Of a stretch of 64,000 nucleotides of DNA, positions 36,501 to 47,252 are shown piece by piece. The position numbers and the translations under genes are program-made. The stretch's first letter is position 1. Each line of letters starts with the position of its first letter. The DNA is taken from the NCBI GenBank assembly GCA_933207985.1, contig OW240914.1, positions 136,848,780 to 136,912,779 of the forward strand, written 5' to 3'. The notes under the pieces are model-generated. The model was not told the origin of the DNA and did not search any database. It saw only the letters and a program-made list of their open reading frames with translations. Source of the stretch: Pelobates cultripes. Lineage: Eukaryota > Chordata > Amphibia > Anura > Pelobatidae.

Positions 36501-38041
36501 ACACTGCCTTTTCTCTGAAAATGCAGCTTTTACATTAGAAAGACTGCAGGGACATGCTATAGACACCAGAACAATTATGTTAAGCTGCAGTGGTTCTGCT
36601 GACTATTTAAAGAATTATTGCCCAAACATGCTTTTCATAGCCTTCTGTGAAAGAGATGAATATTCCACAAAAGATGCACCCATATGCAATAACGTGTTTT
36701 TATTTTTTTACACTCTTATCAATAGTCTTTACCACGCCAATAGATTTACATTTATTTGGTGTGGGGGGAAGGGGGAGGGTGACAACGATACTAGTGGCAA
36801 TTTAAAATCCATCTATATACTGATGAGCATAATAGCAAACAGACATACGGACTGTGCTCTCAAAATCTTGAATAGTATATGTGGAACTGCACTCACTCCC
36901 ACAAATCTGAGCCAGGGTGCTTGCTGAGCCGGAATCAAACACCAGATTTCCAAACATTAGTAAAATAATAGGGGTCCAGGCACTCCTTGGTTCAAGACAG
37001 GCACTTTATTGAGAACCATAACAGCAACGTTTCGACCCCAAAAGGTCTTTGTCAAGCTTAAAGGTCAGCTTGACAAAGACCTTTTGGGGTCGAAACGTTG
37101 CTGTTGTGGTTCTCAATAAAGTGCCTGTCTTGAACCAAGGAGTGCCTGGACTCCTATTATTTTACTAACGTGCTCTCACAATCATCCGTTTTGATAGCCT
37201 TACTGAATGTATCCATGAATACACAATTTCCTGGACCTATATAAATCATCATGTACCTTTACGACTTCAGGAATCACAAGTGCCTCATCAGGGGAAATCT
37301 GAATACCGAGGACAGTTCCAGCAGTCCAGCGGAGAGGACGAATGACAAGCTGTCGAATGCTCCACGCCAACCATCCACTTGTGACACCAGATACAAAATC
37401 TGACTCCCTCTGCAGAGTTCCTTGTCTGATAAAACAAAGACAATATGACAAAGTTAGAAAAAATATACAGGATTGTGCTCGATTATGTAGTTCAAAAAAT
37501 AGTGCGGCAGCATATGTGTGAATTATTTGTTAAGGGATAGCATATCAGTTATTTTAAGATTTACGCTCTATTTATTTGGTGAATGTGCACACTTGACTTT
37601 GATGGTAATTTATTTAAATCTCTATTTATGTATAAATTGCATTGTAATGTTATAATCTCTATAGAATTTACGCAATGTTTTCTATATTTAGTTTACACTA
37701 TAATTAAAAGTCTTCTAACGTTTGAGGGTCCACCTTGGCAACAAGCACAATACAAGAACATGCTCTCCTAATTATGGTCTCCACCTGACCATCTCCTGAA
37801 TGACCGTAGGAAGTCCAAGAGGGATGCTCCCTTTGCGAGTAAATTCAGTTTGCAATTGGCGCAGCGTAACACTGAGCAATCCTTGTGACTGGCTATATCG
37901 GAGAATCATGGACACCCAGAAGGACATCTTGCTGTCCCAGTCGGCGCTATTGACATCTCTTGATTGTTTAAAAGCTGAAAAAAGGAAGGACATCCGCTCA
38001 TCATCTTCCCAATCAGGTGGATACGGTTCCACAGGTGCCAT
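27593..38041 (-). CDS. CHMP7: Charged multivesicular body protein 7 (ESCRT-III), 10 coding exons
   Basis: CHMP7 joins ER/nuclear-envelope binding to ESCRT-III assembly, acting with LEMD2 to seal the reforming nuclear envelope. Coding exons, minus strand: 38041-37785, 37425-37257, 35977-35792, 34354-34221, 31913-31865, 31675-31556, 31362-31264, 29774-29714, 29237-29100, 27654-27593. Every junction is GT-AG, phases match and no stop interrupts, giving 424 residues against 453 in human. Residues 1-200 are the tandem winged-helix region ([29 protein letters not shown]). Residues 205-370 are the ESCRT-III core ([42 protein letters not shown]). Exon 9 matches the acidic LERELDDIL segment. The usual C-terminal ISDAELEAELEKLSLS-like helix is absent; the last exon is short and its assignment is less certain. 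The start matches the family N-terminus. Introns carry CR1, L1, T2-like, Tc1 and foldback repeats. Confidence 0.95.
28025..28263. mobile_element. T2-like MITE fragment in CHMP7 intron 9
   Basis: Right end GTGACTATAGTATTCCTTTAA at 28243-28263 matches the T2-like terminus. The left end was not located, so the start is approximate. Confidence 0.4.
29885..30895 (+). mobile_element. 5'-truncated CR1-type LINE in CHMP7 intron 7
   Basis: It begins inside the reverse transcriptase ([15 protein letters not shown], then FADD box near 29980) with a frameshift before 30040. A 252-codon frame at 30040-30798 follows, with CR1 landmarks [56 protein letters not shown] and a C-terminal [13 protein letters not shown]. 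The tail has TTCTATGTTTCTATG repeats, typical of CR1-type 3' ends. It is antisense to CHMP7. The long intact frame suggests a fairly young insertion. Confidence 0.85.
32403..32482. mobile_element. 80-bp MITE, TTAACCCCTTAAGGAC ends
   Basis: Perfect inverted termini TTAACCCCTTAAGGAC and GTCCTTAAGGGGTTAA flank an AAAAGGGAATCATGACATG core. Two further copies are in GINS4 intron 2. The TTAA ends point to a Kolobok- or piggyBac-type target preference. Confidence 0.8.
32600..33090 (+). pseudogene. L1-type ORF2 C-terminal remnant in CHMP7 intron 4
   Basis: Broken frames read LYGWHF-like, then [13 protein letters not shown], then HVVGLP where L1 ORF2 tails have a Cys/His-Trp-Trp-Cys-like segment, then [10 protein letters not shown] near 32970. 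This order matches the L1 ORF2 C-terminus at 61.5-62.0 kb. Frameshifts at about 32790 and 32900 break it. Confidence 0.6.
34571..34726. mobile_element. T2-like MITE in CHMP7 intron 3
   Basis: Left end GTAATGGAACACTATAGC and right end TTATAGTGTTCCTTTAA are inverted. The inside holds ACCACTTCATTGAGATAAAG, the hairpin shared with other T2-like copies. Confidence 0.65.
36180..36460 (-). pseudogene. Tc1/mariner transposase C-terminal fragment
   Basis: The minus strand of about 36340-36280 encodes [19 protein letters not shown] residues, the terminal D34E-region signature of Tc1/mariner transposases. The rest of the transposase and the inverted ends are missing. It lies in CHMP7 intron 2. Confidence 0.65.
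36957..37168. repeat. Near-perfect 212-bp palindrome in CHMP7 intron 2
   Basis: Arms 36957-37058 and 37067-37168 are reverse complements with about two mismatches over 102 bp, around an 8-bp loop TAAAGGTC. Each arm contains TTGACAAAGACC, TTTT, GGGGTC, GAAACGTTGCTG. It begins 88 bp downstream of the exon 2 donor in the transcript. Confidence 0.95.
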
Positions 38042-38599
38042 AATGTGTCACAATTGTGAGGGTAAACCTAAAGAAACAAGTAAAACAGAGTTTGTTGGAA
38101 CTGAACTGGTAAAGAAGACTTTTTTCCCTTAACAAGAAACGGTTTGATATCAGATAAGAGGGTCAGAATACCTTATTAAAGGTTAGACACTTTAGATGAC
38201 AGTAAGAGAAAGGAAACTGGATATTGCTCAGATAGGTGACAGGACAGGAATGGCAACAAAGTTAATGTGAAAGAGAAAGAAACATATTGATACAAACCCC
38301 CAGCAGGCTCCACAGCGCCCCCTCTCTGCCTGCTGCCACCAATCTGTCCCGCACTCCTATGTGTCCGAAGATAAGATGTCCATATGATGCATAACTAAAT
38401 GAGAGCCAGGTTGGACAGGTCTTTCTTGAAGCGGCCTCTTTGGACCGCAGTCCGCAATTTGTTACACACTTTACTATTGGCTACACAAAAATGGCTCTCC
38501 AAAATACGGTTCGAGCTACAACAAAATGGCGCCATGAATAAAGCTGTGGCTCTAGCTACAACAAAACAGCTCTTGCGTTTAGAACTCTTGTGAGAGTCT

Positions 38600-39110
38600 C
38601 AGTGTGGAGCCAGATAACGCGCCGACTGCCCCCTCACGGCAGAATACCGGTACTGCATGCCAGCAGTGTACAGCGCGCCTCTGCATCAGTAAACTATATA
38701 TGAAGGACGGATGGATGCACCTTATCAAACACGAAATGAAATTAACGTGATCCAAAGCATATACAGTAAATAAATAAAGTGAAGAAAAAAAATAATAAAA
38801 ACCAGCTCAGTGTTTTTAACCGCGGTGAATTGTGTAATATTTATGATGGGTGGAGCGGCGACTGGTTCTAAATACAGACACGTCGCAAACTATGGCCTTT
38901 GAGGACCAGTTAATGGGGACATTTTTGTGGAGGTGTGTAAATCTCTAGCACTGTCTCTCGGTCTCCGGGAAAATGGCCGCCATTGTACAGTACGGTGACA
39001 TTTTATTTGTCGCCGCGCAGCTGATCTTTCTCTAGTGTTTATAACGTAGAGACACGCCCCCTTACTCCAGTCCTAGACAGTAACTAGTTGGCGGGAAAGA
39101 GGACGAGCAG
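38600..39110. promoter_or_regulatory. Inferred bidirectional CHMP7/GINS4 promoter
   Basis: A locally CpG-bearing segment lies between the divergent genes. It holds a palindromic YY1-like AAAATGGCCGCCATT at 38970-38984, a CACGCCCCC Sp/KLF-type site near 39053, the E2F-type site at 39088-39098 and a strong donor CAG|GTAAGC at 39110/39111. No TATA box was seen. Activity is inferred from gene layout and motifs. Confidence 0.6.
39088..39098 (+). promoter_or_regulatory. E2F-type site TTGGCGGGAAA
   Basis: Matches the E2F consensus TTTSGCGSGAAA closely. It sits 12 bp before the inferred GINS4 exon 1 donor, so it is at or just downstream of the likely start site. GINS genes are S-phase genes, so E2F control is plausible. 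Confidence 0.65.
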
Positions 39111-39734
39111 GTAAGCTGAATGGTGAGCGTGGCTTTTATTATGTTATTACAGAGTAAAGCCAAATAATCACATTTATATCATAAATCGAATGTCACAATG
39201 TCTCTGCACAAAATCTAAACCTTGACAACTACATATTTTTAATAAGTTTGGATATTAAACCAAAAATGGATAGTATTATTATTATTATTATTCACCAGGA
39301 CCCAGGCAATAGCCACAATAAGTTCTTCATACTGTTATCCTAAGTGCAGCTGAGTCTCCCTGGATAGAATAGGCAATAGTATTATTAGTATTAACATTTA
39401 CATAGCACAAACTTATTCCACTGCACTTTACAATATTATTAAGGGGGGATTTAACAACAAATGAGACAAACTGTTCCAAAGTTTGACAGAAACAAGAGGT
39501 TAATTAATTTTAAATCTATGTTTCGTCCTGGCCAATAGAGACCCTGGGATACTACACAAATGAGTCAATGGTATTAATCACTGAGACTTAAAATAAACAT
39601 TGTTAAAATACAGACAGGTTTTAACATTTAAAAAAAAAAAAGCTTTTACCGGTATTTTGTTGCACGATTTAAAAGTACATTTTTAATTTTAGGGTACACT
39701 AAGCGCAATGCTTTTTATTTTCTTATGAATAAAA

Positions 39735-39830
39735 TTAAAGGGACACTCTAAGCACCATAACCTCTACATTTTGCTTTAGTGGTTATGGTGAAAGTTGTCC
39801 CACGGCAAGCTGTCAAATCATCCTAGTGCT
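39735..39830 (+). mobile_element. T2-like MITE end in GINS4 intron 1
   Basis: Starts TTAAAGGGACACTCTAAGC and continues with a CACCATAACC...GGTTATGGTG hairpin, as in other T2-like copies. The right end was not found. Confidence 0.55.
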
Positions 39831-41065
39831 GATAGGTGCCTCTGGTCTTTCTTTAGACATTATTCATTAACCAAAGGTTTATTCAGTAATCCATCAAATA
39901 ATAGTAACTTGAACCAAGAATTGTAAAATTTTGACTAAAATAGCCAAACTGTGACTATAGCTGATATGGGGGATGATTCCAAAACCGCAATTTGAGCTTA
40001 CATTTTCGAATTTGGGTTTGATCTAACTTCATTTTATGCAGAATTTTAAAATTGGGCTAATATTGCCAAACTGCATTAAAAATGTCAGATTCAGTTTTTC
40101 ACTTATGCAATTTCGTTTGCAATTCTGTTCTGCAATATAATATGGAACATGTTCGTGAAAGGGATAACAATCCAGCTATTTGTGCTAGATTTAAACCAGA
40201 TTGAGCAGAGTGGTATTCACCATGTTTCTGTTGGCACTTTGTCAATTCATTTCTGTTAATTGACCATTAATTGCTGAAAAATATGAATGGTTTCATTGAA
40301 CCCAATAATAACCAAATCTTCTACATTTCATCCAATTAACAATGGATGCAAGGTTTAATTTAGTTTTTTTGTTGTTGTTTTGTTTTTTAAATGTAAGAAA
40401 CATTTTTGTGTGGATATATCCAGGGCAGCACTACAGATGGATGTTGCTAGTCCTCCTAAATTGGACAGAACCACATCCTAATTAAACAGTAAGAGATTTT
40501 ATTCATTTTAACTCCCCATTTACATGTATAACACATGATAAGCCACTCTCACACACTCGCATTATAATACCTCTCTATAATAGTTATCTGTGTTGGTGAT
40601 TTGAGAAGAGGAGTTTTGAGAGTCTGCAGAAAGTATGTCCTTTGTATGTAGTGTGGAAACAAGTTTTCTCTGCTCACTCCAGTAACTGAAATATCTACAG
40701 TGCCTGCATTCTGTCGGAACGATGTGATATTGAGTTGTCCCTTTCACCTGTTATATCAAGAAAATGCAGTGTGTGTATAAAGGTTAAACATTCTGTAAAA
40801 TAATAAATTAAAAAGTGCTGTGTGGTGGACTTTGAAGATACCTTTAGGTTATAAAGCCCCTTCCCAAGGTAGCCAACCACTGTGATCAAAACATTAGTAA
40901 AGTACAATTCCTAAATTAATGAAGAACATGCATGAGAGCTACTCTTCATCAACTTTGGAAAATTATATTACAAGATACAAGAAGTATTTGTAATCACAGT
41001 ACATTTCTATAGAATGAGCAATGAACCCCTCACCTAATGGTTTTGTCTACTTATTCATTTTGTAG

Positions 41066-41086
41066 ATGTGGGATCAAAGCACATAG
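41066..41086 (+). other. Short upstream ORF in GINS4 5' leader
   Basis: The inferred second exon begins at 41066 with ATG directly after TTTTGTAG. The frame reads six codons to TAG at 41084-41086, ending 38 bp before the main ATG. It is present only if the 39110-41066 splice is used. Confidence 0.5.
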
Positions 41087-41124
41087 CGGTTTGAGCACAT
41101 ATCAGGACGAACCCTGCTTCTTTC

Positions 41125-44100
41125 ATGATGGAGAATGATTTAGCTCTCTCTGATCAGGGCTCAGATGCTGGCAGTGAAGAAGTTCTGACACCTGCAGAGC
41201 TGATTAACAAGTTGGAGGAGGTGAGATGTTCTGCATGGAATAAAAACAGTGTATTGACGTGATGTGTCTGTGCAACTCCATTGTTTTTGGTTTCTTGGAG
41301 TGATGTTGTTGAGATGTTTAATAATGCGAAACAGAGGAATCAAAACATTACCTATTAGGGTAGCAAAATTAATAGTATACACATTCATCATCTCTAATTG
41401 ATAAATGAATGTCTAAGTCACCAAGTAAAGTCAGTCCATTTCCAGACAGAATGTGCAGAGCTGCAGAATCTACTGGCTCATTGTAACAAGAAAAATATGA
41501 GTAGACATGTACTAAATGACAAACTTTGGGACTGATCATTAATGTTTATAACTTACATTATTTTAAGACAAATATGCTACCGTACTTAAAATATTTTTGA
41601 CAATAATGTTTAAATTAAAAATACATTTGTTATAATAGACATTCCTCATGAATTCCTATAAAGAGAAGACAAACAATAAACTGATATTTATAAAAGCATA
41701 TGGTCAACTCACATTATAATGTCAGATATCAGAAGAAACAAGACTCTTTTACTGGCGAATCACTATGTTTTATTTAGTTCTCAGTGTGAAATCAGGTAGA
41801 CACCTGCAAGTCCAATTCTTCAAAGCAAATGTTGATTTATCTATAAAAGAACTGTTTGAACTTTTGTTGATCAGTTTTTGGTTTTTTTTTTGGACTTTTA
41901 TGAATTATTTAAATATAATTTGGAAGCAATTAATTTGCAATAAATGTATAAATATATTATTTATCTGAATTCTAGGTCATTTATGCGCGTATGCTTCTTT
42001 CCTTGCAGGTATTACCAATTTCATAGTAGTGCATGAAACACTGAATATTTTGTGCTGCCTCGCAACTGTTTTGTGTATTCTTCATACATTTTGGTTATGA
42101 GCTGCCAACCACTAATTGTACAACTGTGTCTCACCTCTTCTCATGGAAGAGAGAGATGTGCATATGCACAACTTGGACAGGTCTCACACCACAGAGGGGG
42201 ATTTCCCTTTTAATGTTTAACCCCTTAAGGACACAACTTCTGGAATAAAAGGGAATCATGACGGAACATGTTTCCTTAAGGGGTTAAGTAACGGGGGTCA
42301 TGCTCTTAAGTAAATTAACCCCTTAAGGACACACGACATGTGTGACATGTCATAATTCCCTTTTATTCCAGAAGTTTGGTCCTTAAGGGGTTAAAAAAAA
42401 ATAAACACATATGAATTGTTTTGCTGATCTGCTGTTTGCTATTTTCTGCAAAAAGGCAGGACTCTCTCTGCTCCCACAGATTTTGCAGGTTTACTCTTGT
42501 ATATGAGGCAGCAGAGTATGAATGGATAAAGTTGTCCTGAGGGAAATGGACTATGCATTGCCCTGTGCAGTATACAGATATGTTTTGCTATAAGGCAATA
42601 ATAAAGTGTAAGATGTATTTATTTTATTTTTAATTGATGGGTCAGATATGGCAATAAGCATGGCTGGACAAAAGGTAGATCCAAAGATATTACATTACTA
42701 CAGCTGCCATGATGCATTGCCAACCTTTAGAATAGGGAATACATATATACAGAATATTACATTTGGGAATCTACCCAGAATAGTGTACGTGAAATTTGAG
42801 TTAATATGGCAGCCAGTTGCATTTGAATGCTTGTAATGTGCAGTAGGTTATGTATAATTCAGTGTCAAGTATAGTAGTTTGCTGTGTGAGTGCCTGTAGA
42901 CAGGATATAGGAGGAAACCTTTACAAATATGTCCAATAGTGTCCAATTCATTCATGAATTTAGTATTACGGTAAGATTTCTTACATTGCTTACAGTTGTT
43001 AGTTGCTGTGTTCTCCAGTTATTATTGTCATTCATGCCTGACTTATCACATGTAAAGCTGGGGAATAACATTATACTGAACATTTTGTCTTAAAGTCTTT
43101 CATCGTTAATTTAACATTTTTTGTGTCCCACTATGTCTGCCACCGTTCATTGTGTTTAGACTGGTGTGTCCCACCATTGTGTACTGTGTCAGACAGGTTC
43201 TGTTACTATTTTGTGGTAAAAAGCAATACATGTGAGTGAATATATTTATGTACAGCCATTTATTATGAATGTGTGTATTGTAGATTCTGTTCTTGTGTAA
43301 TGATGCAGTGCACAAACTTTGTGTATATGTGTAGCAAGATAAAGGAACCAACTTCTTCCCCTGTTCTTCTTTGTCTAACAGGCATGGCTTAATGAAAAGT
43401 TTGCACCGGAGCTCTTGGAGAGCAAATCTGAAATTATTGAATGTGTAATGGAGCAGTTGAACCATATGGTAACTTTCTTTCCTGGTCTATTCACTACTAT
43501 TCAGTACCTTGGTGGTAATGACTTGAAAGCTGTCCTGGACTGACTTTCAACTTGTTTAATGCCTATATTTATACAGGAGCAGAACTTGCAGAGGGCAAGG
43601 GCTGGCGACCTAAAGATCAGCTTCCACCACATGGAAATTGAGAGGATCCGATACATGCTTAGCAGTTACCTTCGAAGCCGCTTGATCAAGGTAATTTGTC
43701 CATTTCTGGTAACTGAGCGGAGCTTGTGAGTACTGCATTTTACAGGATGGTTTTTCAATGCCAAAAATATATCATGTCTAAAAATATATATCCACTATTC
43801 AAATATTTTGAAAATATTAAATTCTATTAAAAGCGTATACAAAATATATGAATATACAAAATCATTTGAAAAGCTTATTCAAAAATATTAAAGGACCACT
43901 ATAGGCACCCAGACCACTTCAGCTCAATTAAGTGGTCTGGGTGCCAGGTCCATCTAGGGTTAACCCTGCAGCTGTAAACATAGCCGTTTCAGAGAAACGG
44001 CTATGTTTACATCAGGGTTAATCCAGCCTCTAGTGGCTGTCTCATTGACAGCTGCTAGAGGCGCTTCTCACTGTGAAAATCACAGTGAGAAGACGCTGAC

Positions 44101-45378
44101 TTCCATAGGAAATACAATAAAAGTGTATTCTAGGGAATATACTTCCCCAGTGTAACTCTATTAGAGTGATATTACCATATGATGAACTTGGTTGGAATGA
44201 TATTTAAAATAGCAGAAAAACAGAAAACAACATACTGTGAACTGTACAAGAATAGTAAGTGTTAAATAGATGTCAAACTCCCACTCACATTCTCCAGAGC
44301 CGTGCCAGGCTCTGTATATCAGGCTCGCAGGTGCCAATACTGGCTAGCGATCTCCCTGGTTCGAGCAGAAGATGCAGATGGGGCTCCAGCATATGTATAA
44401 AAAGTATTTATTGAAAAATATATAAATAACATTACATTGAGAAATGCTTTCCTGTGGACTGATTGAATGTGTGCGCGTCTCTTGCCGCGCATGCACATTC
44501 AGCGCTGACACCGGAAGAGGGAGTAGATTTCCTCAGCGCCAAGGGAGAAAAGTAAGTGTTTAACCCCTTCAGCCCGGACCCTGAGGGTGGGAGGGGACCT
44601 AAAGACCCTATAGTGCCAGGAAAACAAGTTTATTTTCCTAGCACTATAGTGGTCCTTTAAAACAAGACCACTAAAGGCAGCTTATATAACTGAACTTCAG
44701 TCCTGGCCTCTTGCAGTAATCATTGGTGCTTAGCTCTGTATAATGGCTACTGAAGCCATATGAGTGATTTACTGATCACTCTTGTAAGTTGCAGCTAAAT
44801 TGTTTGAATGTTTATTACTTAATATAACGAACTGTGCTTCTGTTTGTCCTTTCACTTTATTTAAAGATTGAGAAATTCTTCCCCCATGTCTTGGAGAAAG
44901 AGAAGACTCGAGGGGAGGGAGAGCCTCCATGTTTGTCACCTGAAGAGTTTGCTTTTGCCAAAGAGTGAGTTTTTCCGAAGTCTTATAGTAGGTGAAATGT
45001 ACATGTGAATTTTTTCACCATTTTCTACTAACACACACACACGACAATTAGTATATTAAGACATTTTTCTATTTACAATGAGGGACAGTTTAAAGAAATA
45101 TATGAATTACAGAGCTTTCTCTACAAGTAACCCACAGAATGTATGTCTCAATTACTCAATAGGATGATATAATATGTTGTGTTATATTTGTACTTATGCT
45201 GTAGCGGCCTGCATCCAACCCAGACTGTGAATTATCAAAGCCCAAGGAGATATTGTGGCTTTTACTAAAGCTAAACAAAAAACAGACTGATATATACTAC
45301 TGGGAATCTCTACATCATTTAATTGAGACTAGTGTGAGAAATGGTCTTCCTTGTTGTGTGTATGTGTGTGTGTGTATA

Positions 45379-45473
<95 letters not shown>

Positions 45474-47202
45474 TCCTAGGAATGTGTTGATTAAAAGGGA
45501 CAACTGTGTCAGTAAGTCAGTCACCTGTAATACTCGTTTTCCTGGCTCTATAGGGTCTCTAGGTCCCTCCCACCCTCAGGGCCCCCCTCCCGCCGTGCTC
45601 TAGGGGGTGGAAGGAGTTAAATTTACCTCTTTTTTCCAGCGCCAAGCGGGGGACTCTCCTCCTCCTTCTCGCATCATCAGCTGAATGCGCATGCGCGGCA
45701 TGAGCCGCGTGCGCATTCAGCCAGTCCATAGGAAAGCATTTTCAATGCTTTCCTATGGACGCTGGTGTCTTCTCACTGTGGAAATCACAGTGAGAAGCGC
45801 AGAAGTGCCTCTAGTGGCTGTAAATGCGACAACCACTAGAGGCTGGATTAACCCTATTATAAACATAGCAGTTTCTCTGAAACTGCTATGTTTATAGAAG
45901 AAAGGGTTAATCCTAGCTGGACCTGGCACCCAGACCACTTCATTAAGCTGAAGTGGTCTGGGTGCCTATAGCAGTCATTTAAACTGACCAGATAGCAATT
46001 CTTGGTTTGTGCACAAAAGGCATACGTGTTGTCCTAAATTTCTTACACAAGGATTATTGTTATTCCAAACAGAGAGATGCTATGCAGCATAAAGTTTCTA
46101 ACAGAATGCCAAACGCATATGTGTCCCATCTCTATAGATACACGGCAAACACAGAAACCTTATTAAAGAGTGTGGCTCTTCGACACATGCCACCAAATCT
46201 GCAGGCTGTGGATCTTGTTAAATTGGGTAAGTGGATCAAAAGGAATGGAATTAAAAACAGCAAGGATAAAAATGGAAACTATATTGTCATTTTGTCTTCT
46301 ATTTGTAGTCCCAAAGCCAAACCTAGATTCCTTTGTGTTCCTGAAAGTTAAAGAACATCAGGAAAACATCTTGGTTGAACCAGAGTCAGATGAACAAAGG
46401 TACGAGTTGTGTATTTTTTCTCTGACAAACAGTCATTCTTCCATCATACACAGCCATATCTGTACTGGTCATATGGACACTCTCAGCCACAGTTCCCAAT
46501 TTCCTCTTACACTACCTACTTTACATGAGATTTATATCCCTCATTACTATATCCATACTCCATGTACACCCAACACCCTTACATTCGTCAGTCTTTCTTC
46601 ATCCCAACCCTCTGTCATTGAAGGGAATTTGTTCTCTTAACAAACTTTATTCCTGGAAACATTATGTCCATCGTAACCCCTACTATTGCATGTCACTAGG
46701 GATAGACTGTGAATAATAATAATAATAATAATGATAATAAAAATTTTTTAAAAAAGAATCAAAACATATTATTTCTGTACAATCAAATCTCTGATTGAAC
46801 GTGGGCTTTATGCTGCCCTAGTATAAAAGAATGCATGTCTTTCCAATACCTATTCCCAAGGCTCAAACACTTTATCAAAAATCCATCTCTATTAGGCAGC
46901 CAATCATATTGTAGACAGTCATTATTTTATGCTGCTTCCATTTTCCAAATGGAAATCCTATATATTATTTTTGTTGTGATTTGCATTAACCTCTTCAACT
47001 TTAAAAAAAAAAAAAAAAAAATGTTATTTTATATATTTCATGTTTTAATGTCCTGCATGACCTTTTTATATGCAGATTTTTGATGTACGTAAGAGAAGCT
47101 TCTCAGTCTTTCTTTTGAACACGTTTACTAAATAAAATAAAAAATATATAAACAGTGTGACATTTGCAAACTATTTCTGGTACATGCCAAGATACACACA
47201 AT

Positions 47203-47252
<50 letters not shown>

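Noticed and set aside
44340..44370. GGTTCGAGC resembling a tRNA T-loop
   Set aside because: No matching acceptor, D or anticodon arms; part of a dispersed repeat.
45253..45603. 116-codon frame with a Tyr/Ile dipeptide run
   Set aside because: The run is translated TA microsatellite in a GINS4 intron.
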